Source of the DNA: Acidobacteriota bacterium | GTDB lineage: Bacteria > Acidobacteriota > UBA6911 > RPQK01 > JADFOI01 | DNA length: 10,007 bases | Direction of reading: 5' to 3' | Assembly: GCA_029942065.1 (NCBI GenBank) | Contig: JAPYTY010000057.1 | Span: 1-10,007, forward strand | In this document: in pieces, positions 5,035-10,007 of the stretch | How positions within the stretch are numbered: the stretch's first letter is position 1 | Layout of the letters: each line of letters opens with the position of its first letter | Position numbers and translations under genes: made by a program | The notes under the pieces: generated by a model | Database searches by the model: none | Told to the model about the DNA's origin: nothing | What the model saw: only the letters and a program-made list of their open reading frames with translations

Positions 5035-6372
5035 TCAGCGGTCATCCTCCAGGTACTTCCCCCTCACCCAATCCAGACTCTCCTCCTTGCTGGTGAGACG
5101 ACCCTCCAGCTGGAGGTCCTCGACAGCCCCCAGGATCTCGGAGAAAACGGGACCCGGCTCGAGCCCCAGATCAATCAGATCCTGTCCCTTGATCAGAGGC
5201 TCGGGACGCATTTGTTCCTGGCTGAAGTCCTTCTGTTTCTCCCGGCAAAAATCATACTGCGACAGGTTGCCGTGGCTGGCCAGACAGTCCAGGCGATGCA
5301 GTTCCAGGTGCTCGTCAAAGTTCTCCTTGCGAAGGAACCGTTTCAGAGTGCTGTCGCGCATTTCCTGAACATGGATGAAGCGCAGGTGATTTTTGACCAG
5401 ATCCACCACCTGCTCGGTCGTATCGTTGGAGATGCGCAGGCGGCGGCAGATGTCCTCCGCCATTCGAGCGCCTTCCTCGACATGGCCATCAAAGCGAATC
5501 CGTTCTTTGACGGTAAAGGTGGGCGGTTTACCGATGTCGTGCATCAGAATCCCGAGCGCCAGGGTATCGGTCAATTTCCCAGCCAGCTCGAACATCAGGC
5601 AGGTATGAACAAAAACATCTCCTTCAGGATGAAACTCCGGAGGCTGCTCGACGCCATCCATGGCGACTGCCTCCGGCAGGATCTGCTGGAGAACTCCTGA
5701 ATCCAGGAGCAGCTTCAGCCCGCGAGACGGATCGGATCCGGTGAGAATTTTCACGAGTTCGTCTCGGATTCTCTCCCAGCTGACCTGGGTGAGCTGGGGA
5801 GCAAATTGTTGAATTTGACGGAAGGTTTCCGCTTCGATCTCGAATCCCAGTTGACAGGCCAGCCTCAAAGCACGCAGGAGCCGCAGCTTGTCCTCCCCGA
5901 AGCGGTGATCCGGCGAACCCACGGTACGAATCAGTTTGCGCTCCAGATCTTCCTGTCCCTGGACGTAGTCGATGACTTGCTCATCGTCAGGATTCAGAAA
6001 AAGCGCATTGACGGTGAAGTCACGACGCAGGACATCGTTTTGGGCGTCCGTGAATTCAACCGATCCGGGGTGCCGACCGTCTTCGTATTGTGATTCCTTT
6101 CGGAAAGTCGTGACCTCGTAGTTGGCCGACTCCACCATCACCACGATCACCCCGAACGCCTTCCCTACGGGGAGGGTCTGGGCAAAGAGCCCCTCGACTT
6201 CGTCGGGAGAGGCGGAGGTGGCGATGTCAATCTCGGTAATGTCCTTTTCGAGGAGAAGGTCCCGGACCGCACCTCCGGCGAAGTAGGCCTCATGTTCATT
6301 TGCATGCAGTCGGTGAACGATGGTTAGAGCGCCCTTTAAAAGGAGGGGCTCAACCCTTTTTTGTAAGGACAT
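5035..6372 (-). CDS. CCA-adding tRNA nucleotidyltransferase / poly(A) polymerase family protein
   Basis: This is a full-length (445 residues) class II nucleotidyltransferase of the CCA-adding/poly(A) polymerase family. It would act on RNA 3' ends in the cytoplasm, most likely repairing tRNA CCA ends. Visible in order are GGAVRD (33-38), the metal site EID (47-49), EVTTFR with Glu86, RRDFTVNALF (116-125) and the nucleotide-selecting EDKLR (160-164). An HD domain follows with His256 and His278-Asp279 (ILMHDIGKP). The first metal ligand is Glu47 where the family usually has Asp (DxD). The HD domain and EDxxR motif favour CCA addition, but sequence alone does not exclude poly(A) polymerase. It starts at ATG 6372 without a clear Shine-Dalgarno, 19 bp after the TPR gene, so translation is probably coupled. 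The tRNA-fMet gene in this window already encodes CCA, so for that tRNA the role would be repair. Confidence 0.9.
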   Translation of the reverse strand: MSLQKRVEPLLLKGALTIVHRLHANEHEAYFAGGAVRDLLLEKDITEIDIATSASPDEVEGLFAQTLPVGKAFGVIVVMVESANYEVTTFRKESQYEDGRHPGSVEFTDAQNDVLRRDFTVNALFLNPDDEQVIDYVQGQEDLERKLIRTVGSPDHRFGEDKLRLLRALRLACQLGFEIEAETFRQIQQFAPQLTQVSWERIRDELVKILTGSDPSRGLKLLLDSGVLQQILPEAVAMDGVEQPPEFHPEGDVFVHTCLMFELAGKLTDTLALGILMHDIGKPPTFTVKERIRFDGHVEEGARMAEDICRRLRISNDTTEQVVDLVKNHLRFIHVQEMRDSTLKRFLRKENFDEHLELHRLDCLASHGNLSQYDFCREKQKDFSQEQMRPEPLIKGQDLIDLGLEPGPVFSEILGAVEDLQLEGRLTSKEESLDWVRGKYLEDDR

Positions 6373-6391
6373 CCGATGGTTGACGGGCTTT

Positions 6392-7513
6392 CTATGCTTC
6401 CAGCTTATTGAGCTGTTTGGTCCAGCTCAGGTCCGGGAAGTCGCGATTGCACCGATCACGGTAGTGCTTGAACTTCTCGATATTGCCCAGTTTGTGGTAA
6501 CTCAGCGCCAGATTGGGAAGTATGATCTCGATACTGTGAAAATCATCGGAAATCTTGAGGGTCTTCTCGCCGGCTTTTACGGCCTCTTCAAATCGACCCA
6601 TTCCATGGAAGTTGTTGGTCAGGTAGCTGTGAATCTCAGCCTTTTCATCCTTTTTTTCGATGGATTCCTTCAAGCCCTTTTCCACCATTTCAACGGATTT
6701 TTCGAATTCCTTCAGGCTGTAGTAGCAGTGAGCGATTTCAATATAGAGCCATGCCAGGGGCTCCGGGCTGTCTTGCAGTTCCTTGAGCTCCAGTAATTTG
6801 AGATAGGAGTCCAGGGCCATACTGAAGTCGAGCAGCCTACGGTTACAGAGCCCGATATTAAAGTAGATCTCGTCCTGGCGTTCGAAGCCCTGATCCGCTT
6901 GGAGCACCTGGGAAAAGTATTCCAGGGCCTTATCGAATTCACCCAGTTCGTAGTGGCTATAGCCGAGGCTTTCAAAGATGTAGACAATTTCAGGATCATC
7001 CCGGCTGATCAGAGTGATGGCCTCGGTGTTGAATTTCACCGCCTTGCTAAAGTCCCCCTGGACCTCATAGTTTCTGCTAATGCCGGCCAGAAGCATCCAT
7101 TGAGCCTCATCGTGGAGGTGGCTCACGTATTTGGAAGCCTCCAGGCGGGACTCCAGAGAGGCATCATTTTGCTCACCATACTCGTAGAGAGATCCTAAGA
7201 AATAATGGACCAGCCCACAGATCTCGGGGTCAAAATCCTTCTTGTCGGGATGAAGCATCTCCTTTGCCCCCGTCAGGGCCAGGTAGGCTTTTTCGTCCTG
7301 GTTCATCAGAAAAAAGCAGATCCCTTCCAACCCCTGGTAGTAGGCACGGGGATTGCCTTCCGGCGCCATTTTCTCCGCCTGCTGGTAGTAGGCGACGGCC
7401 TTCTGGAAATCGTCTTCTTCGTAGTAATGGGCAGCAATTTCGTCCAGGACCTCTAACTTGTCCTGTACGTTCTGGAGGGTTGCTAGTGTCTGCTCAAGTT
7501 GTTTAACATCCAT
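6392..7513 (-). CDS. TPR-repeat protein, cytoplasmic
   Basis: I chose ATG 7513 (373 residues). An in-frame GTG at 7543 would add ten residues, but its AGGAG runs directly into the GTG, which is poor spacing. The protein has no signal peptide or membrane segment. It is almost entirely tetratricopeptide repeats. About nine helical pairs can be picked out, with the Tyr/Leu/Gly and Ala/Tyr spacing of TPRs: for example AAHYYEEDDFQKAVAYYQQA, SLGYSHYELGEFDKALEYF, EIAHCYYSLKEFEKSVEMVE and NLALSYHKLGNIEKF. TPR superhelices are protein-protein interaction scaffolds; the partner is unknown. It is the first gene of a two-gene operon with the CCA-family enzyme 19 bp downstream. This raises, but does not prove, a link to RNA processing. 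The divergent gene begins 48 bp away, so any shared promoter region is extremely compact. Confidence 0.88.
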   Translation of the reverse strand: MDVKQLEQTLATLQNVQDKLEVLDEIAAHYYEEDDFQKAVAYYQQAEKMAPEGNPRAYYQGLEGICFFLMNQDEKAYLALTGAKEMLHPDKKDFDPEICGLVHYFLGSLYEYGEQNDASLESRLEASKYVSHLHDEAQWMLLAGISRNYEVQGDFSKAVKFNTEAITLISRDDPEIVYIFESLGYSHYELGEFDKALEYFSQVLQADQGFERQDEIYFNIGLCNRRLLDFSMALDSYLKLLELKELQDSPEPLAWLYIEIAHCYYSLKEFEKSVEMVEKGLKESIEKKDEKAEIHSYLTNNFHGMGRFEEAVKAGEKTLKISDDFHSIEIILPNLALSYHKLGNIEKFKHYRDRCNRDFPDLSWTKQLNKLEA

Positions 7514-7547
7514 GCTGACGGAGTGGACAGTAGAGTAGCACACTCCT

Positions 7548-7554
7548 GGAGGGG
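7548..7554 (+). promoter_or_regulatory. Ribosome binding site that sets a TTG start
   Basis: GGAGGGG (7548-7554) lies 9 bp (from GGAGG) upstream of TTG 7562. It is the only good Shine-Dalgarno near the start of this frame, and it places the start 63 bp inside the longest open frame, which otherwise opens at 7499. Confidence 0.65.
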
Positions 7555-7561
7555 ACGTCTA

Positions 7562-8317
7562 TTGCGGTTTTGGCTGGTTGCACTGGGTCTTTTGGGGTTG
7601 AGTTTGACCTTGATCGGTCTCCTGCAGCCCCCCGACACCTCCGAGTTTGAGCAGCTGGTTCCAGGGGACATCCTGGCCCTGGTCGTGGTGACGAGTCCAC
7701 CTGCCAGTCTGGACTTTCTCGATCAAGTGCAGCTGCGGCAGTGGTTGGGTCTGGACGCTCAGGCGGTTCTCGCAAATATTCCGGTTCAGGTGCAGGGTCC
7801 GCTTGTCTCGCTTTTCGTTCACCAGGCGAAGAGCGTCTGGTTGTTTATTCATCGCCTGGCTCAACAGGAGGATGAATCATGGCGGGTTCACTTTTCCGCT
7901 TTGCTGGTTCCCCGATCTGGGGAACCCATCCAGGCGCTGGAACTGCCCATTGAGGCGGCGGTCACCAGCCTTTTCGGAGTAGACAATTTGGAAATTTCGG
8001 AAAACGAGAATGTCCGGATCTACCGGGGAGAGGAACCGGGACAGGTTCTCTATCAGGGGAGGATGCCCGAGTACCTTCTGGTTTCCAACAGTTCCGAGGG
8101 TTGGCAGAAAACCCTTCGAACCGCCACGGGAGAAGAGGAGAGTCTGTCCCGGAATCCTTCTTTTCAGAGGGTCAAGAATCACCTGGGAATCGATGAGGGG
8201 CTTTTCTTGTACTTCAGGGCCAACCGGCTTTTCCCCCTTCTTCCGGAATTTGGCTATCTGATTGGGTGGCAGGCCGGGCAGTTTTCCGAACAGTACTACG
8301 AAGTGACGGACCGCTGA
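7562..8317 (+). CDS. Membrane-anchored protein, DUF3352-like (tentative)
   Basis: The start at TTG 7562 (251 residues) is set by the GGAGGGG site upstream. The longer frame from 7499 would put a charged stretch before the hydrophobic segment and overlap the TPR gene. Residues ~3-21 are one hydrophobic helix (WLVALGLLGLSLTLIGLL), probably a signal anchor, leaving the rest outside the cytoplasmic membrane. The body has a LVPGDILALVVVTSPPASLDFLDQV opening and a SLSRNPSFQRVKNHLG-x-DEGLFLYF segment. That layout resembles DUF3352-type proteins, whose function is unknown. The family assignment is from memory of the pattern, and at 251 residues it would be shorter than those I recall. It is divergent from the TPR gene and convergent with the start-less ORF. 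GC-rich hairpins begin 10 bp past its stop. Confidence 0.7.
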   Translation: MRFWLVALGLLGLSLTLIGLLQPPDTSEFEQLVPGDILALVVVTSPPASLDFLDQVQLRQWLGLDAQAVLANIPVQVQGPLVSLFVHQAKSVWLFIHRLAQQEDESWRVHFSALLVPRSGEPIQALELPIEAAVTSLFGVDNLEISENENVRIYRGEEPGQVLYQGRMPEYLLVSNSSEGWQKTLRTATGEEESLSRNPSFQRVKNHLGIDEGLFLYFRANRLFPLLPEFGYLIGWQAGQFSEQYYEVTDR

Positions 8318-8327
8318 CAGGGGCCAG

Positions 8328-8400
8328 GAGAAGCGTGCTTCGCACGCAGAGAAACGCCTCGCTGATGCTCGCCGTGGAGAACGCGCTCCGCGCGTAGAGT
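8328..8400. repeat. GAGAA-led hairpin units
   Basis: Three consecutive units each begin with GAGAA (8328, 8349 and 8377). The first holds the hairpin GCGTGC-TTC-GCACGC (8333-8347). The third holds ACGCGC-TCC-GCGCGT (8381-8395). The middle unit does not fold well. The stems are 6 bp and GC-rich with 3-base loops and no T run, so they resemble extragenic palindromic elements more than intrinsic terminators. They start 10 bp past the stop of the + strand gene. Confidence 0.6.
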
Positions 8401-8432
8401 AAGGAATAAGAGTTGAAGTTCGAATCTGTGAT

Positions 8433-8467
8433 TTGTTTCTGATTCAGGATTTCGAATTTCGAATTTC
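8433..8467. repeat. 7-bp tandem array, array 2
   Basis: Read on the + strand in sevens, the units are TTGTTTC, TGATTCA, GGATTTC, GAATTTC and GAATTTC. The last two are identical and the earlier ones degenerate. The core GAATTTC/GGATTTC resembles the TGAATTC/TGGATTC units of the array at 4962-5017, with the same 7-bp period. It lies in the convergent gap between two genes. Confidence 0.55.
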
Positions 8468-8483
8468 CTGCCAAGGTGGCAGG
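8467..8483 (-). terminator. Hairpin just past the stop of the start-less ORF
   Basis: CCTGCCA (8467-8473) and TGGCAGG (8477-8483) form a perfect 7-bp stem with a 3-base loop. It begins two bases past the TGA of the minus-strand ORF that ends at 8486. A 3'-end role for that transcript is plausible, but the bases that follow on the minus strand are A-rich, not T-rich, so it is not a classical intrinsic terminator. Confidence 0.4.
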
Positions 8484-8485
8484 GG

Positions 8486-8908
8486 TCAGGTTTCGATAAT
8501 GAGCTGGCCTCCAGAGATGACGATTGACTGGATTCCATAAGGCATGGGGAAGGAGGAGGTGGGATCAATGGGAGGATCCTGGCTTTGACCCAGAGAGATC
8601 AGAAGCTCGGTTACCAGGGCGATGGGTAATTCTATTCCGCTGAGGCGAATCTTCTGGATCTGATATTTCCCGCTTCCGTCGCTCACAATGATTCGGCCTT
8701 CAATTTCCAGGGTCAGACCTCCTTCCAGGAGCGTTCCAAGCAGTCTTCCGGCCGCCGGGCCCTCCCCCAGTGGCAGTCGATCCGGATCGATAAAAATCAG
8801 GGTGAGAAAACCACCCTCCCTGAGGAGGATAGAAATACTCTGGACGGCGCTCTTTTCCTGTTGACGCAGTTCGTCCAGCAGATAGGCATTGATGTTCGGT
8901 TGGGAGAG
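8486..8908 (-). pseudogene. Conserved-looking ORF without a usable start codon
   Basis: The frame is open for 140 codons from just after a TGA (8909-8911) to the TGA ending at 8486, and it reads like a real protein throughout. It runs from PNINAYLLDELRQQEKSAVQ, through LREGGFLTLIFIDPDRLPL and LTLEIEGRIIVSDGSGKYQ, to SFPMPYGIQSIVISGGQLII at the end. The C-terminal pattern reminds me of a conserved exported family in Acidobacteriota-like genomes; that is memory only. The first ATG, GTG or TTG in frame is GTG 8686, in the middle of the coherent sequence. The frame opens 23 bp past the antiporter stop with no Shine-Dalgarno. It is either a 5'-truncated remnant, a gene with a rare start, or a sequence error. 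Any signal peptide would be missing. A hairpin follows its stop. Confidence 0.55.
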
Positions 8909-8931
8909 TCAGATGCGTTACCGGGTCCGGA

Positions 8932-10007
8932 TTATTCAGATTTTCTTTTCTTTTCTCGGGCCGACTCGTCTTTTTCGACCGTTCCAATCGACTCAAAGAC
9001 ATCGGCGCGGGCTTCTTTAGCGACAGTGGGAAATACATAGCGCAGCATAAGGGGCGTGATCATGGTTGTCACCAGAACCATCAGTACCATCACCGAGAAA
9101 ATGTCCTGACCAATGATGCCGCGGCTGATTCCCACTCCTGCCACGATGAGCCCGACCTCGCCTCGGCTGACCATGCCGATTCCCACGCGCAGGGACTGCT
9201 TATTATCAAATCCCGTGGTACGAGCACCCAGAAAACACCCCACCACCTTGGTCAGGATCGCCATGCCGACAATGGCCAGCCCAAACCAGACTTCTCCCCC
9301 CAGTTCACGGGCGTTAGCCTGCAGACCGATGCTCACGAAAAAAATGGGCACGAAAAGAGAGTAAGTCAAAGGATGAACCTTGGCATCGATCTCCTCCTTG
9401 AACCGGGTTTGAGCAAAAAGGACCCCGGCCAGATAGGAACCGGTAATAGCGGCGAGATGAGCCATGAACTCAGCAGCCCAGGCAAAAAGGAATGCCACCA
9501 CCAAAACCGCGGCCAGCAAGGCTTCGCTGGCTGGAATCTTGCAGACAAGTTCACAAAACCGTTCCAGGTAGCGGCGTCCGACCACCCAGAAGACGACAAA
9601 ATAAAGCGCCATCCAGAAGATGATGGACAGGACCGTTCCAATGCCGGCCGTCTCTGCTTCCTGGGCTGCACCAACGGCCGAGAGAGCCGTGACCACACCC
9701 AGAACAACAATGCCCAGAACGTCGTCAATCACCGCCGCGCCCAGGATGGTCGTGCCCTCCTTGGACCGCAGCACCTTGAGTTCCATCAGCGTCTGGGCCG
9801 AAATGGAAACCGAGGTTGCGGTCAGGATGGTTCCCACGAAGATGGCCTCCCAGTAAAGGGGGTATCCAAAATAGGTGGTGGTCCAGATCCCTCCGGCCAG
9901 CGGGAAAAAAACTCCTCCCATGGCCGCCCAAAAGGCGATTTTTCCCACCTTCTTCATGGCCTCCAGATCGGTCTCCATACCGGCCACGAACATGAGAAGG
10001 ATCACAC
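8932..10007 (-). CDS. CPA2-type cation/proton antiporter (5' end beyond the window)
   Basis: The frame is open through the right edge, so the N-terminus is missing; about 357 residues are present. Visible segments show a monovalent cation:proton antiporter of the CPA2 (NapA/Kef-like) superfamily, which exchanges Na+ or K+ for protons across the inner membrane. The first residues, LLMFVAGMETDLEAM, correspond to the conserved GLETD helix. TATSVSISAQTL is the crossing-helix motif. VIDDVLGIVVL carries the Asp-Asp pair (residues 94-95 of the visible part) that binds the ion. VSRGEVGLIVAGVG is another family signature. About ten further membrane segments follow, then a charged ~25-residue cytoplasmic tail ending KKRKSE. 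No RCK or TrkA-N regulatory domain is attached, unlike many Kef proteins. Ion specificity cannot be read from sequence. The start-less ORF follows 23 bp after its stop. Confidence 0.92.
   Translation of the reverse strand, partial: VILLMFVAGMETDLEAMKKVGKIAFWAAMGGVFFPLAGGIWTTTYFGYPLYWEAIFVGTILTATSVSISAQTLMELKVLRSKEGTTILGAAVIDDVLGIVVLGVVTALSAVGAAQEAETAGIGTVLSIIFWMALYFVVFWVVGRRYLERFCELVCKIPASEALLAAVLVVAFLFAWAAEFMAHLAAITGSYLAGVLFAQTRFKEEIDAKVHPLTYSLFVPIFFVSIGLQANARELGGEVWFGLAIVGMAILTKVVGCFLGARTTGFDNKQSLRVGIGMVSRGEVGLIVAGVGISRGIIGQDIFSVMVLMVLVTTMITPLMLRYVFPTVAKEARADVFESIGTVEKDESAREKKRKSE

Noticed and set aside
4785..5096. 103-codon + strand open frame in the gap before the CCA-family gene
   Set aside because: It runs through half of the palindrome and the heptamer array into the antisense of a real gene, with no domain pattern.
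8700..9038. 112-codon minus-strand frame joining the antiporter end and the start-less ORF region
   Set aside because: It covers the antiporter tail and the start-less ORF in a different frame, is low-complexity and Pro/Gly/Arg-rich, and shows no family features.

Overview
The window is a 10 kb piece of a bacterial chromosome. The predicted exported proteins (a candidate lipoprotein, signal-peptide proteins, a periplasmic-type trypsin-like protease) fit a Gram-negative cell. The PEGA-domain protein and two hypothetical proteins (1183-1599 and 8486-8908) remind me of families common in Acidobacteriota. That is an impression from memory, not a search result, and no marker gene here fixes the phylum.

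Left part (1-3376). This part holds a PEGA-domain exported protein on the + strand, then on the minus strand an HtrA-type serine protease followed by a small secreted protein (probably one operon), then an isolated phage-type terminase small subunit. Two near-identical ~95-bp repeats (1076-1171 and 2872-2966) bracket the protease operon. Each lies just past the stop codon of a minus-strand gene and carries a five-run G-quadruplex-type motif. By hand count, rows 301-360 and 2281-2340 are 22/60 and 28/60 G+C, against 36/60 and 40/60 in rows 6181-6240 and 9721-9780. Part of this segment may therefore be acquired DNA. The terminase relic lies on the 3' side of an initiator tRNA gene, where integrating elements are usually found.

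Middle (3557-5034). An initiator tRNA-fMet gene with encoded CCA is followed by a candidate lipoprotein with a formylglycine-generating-enzyme (FGE) fold that lacks the catalytic cysteines. The 403-bp gap 4632-5034 holds a ~200-bp imperfect palindrome with matching arms centred on about 4820, followed by a 7-bp tandem array.

Right part (5035-10007). A TPR protein and a CCA-adding/poly(A) polymerase family enzyme form a tight minus-strand operon. A divergent membrane-anchored protein with a TTG start begins 48 bp from the TPR start. The 168-bp gap 8318-8485 is packed with hairpins and a second heptamer array. A minus-strand ORF with no usable start codon follows a CPA2-type cation/proton antiporter whose 5' end runs off the window.

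No intact mobile element, CRISPR array or complete new defence system is visible. The most interesting material is non-coding: the G-rich repeat pair, the long palindrome and the two heptamer arrays. The start-less ORF and the cysteine-less FGE-fold protein also merit a second look.
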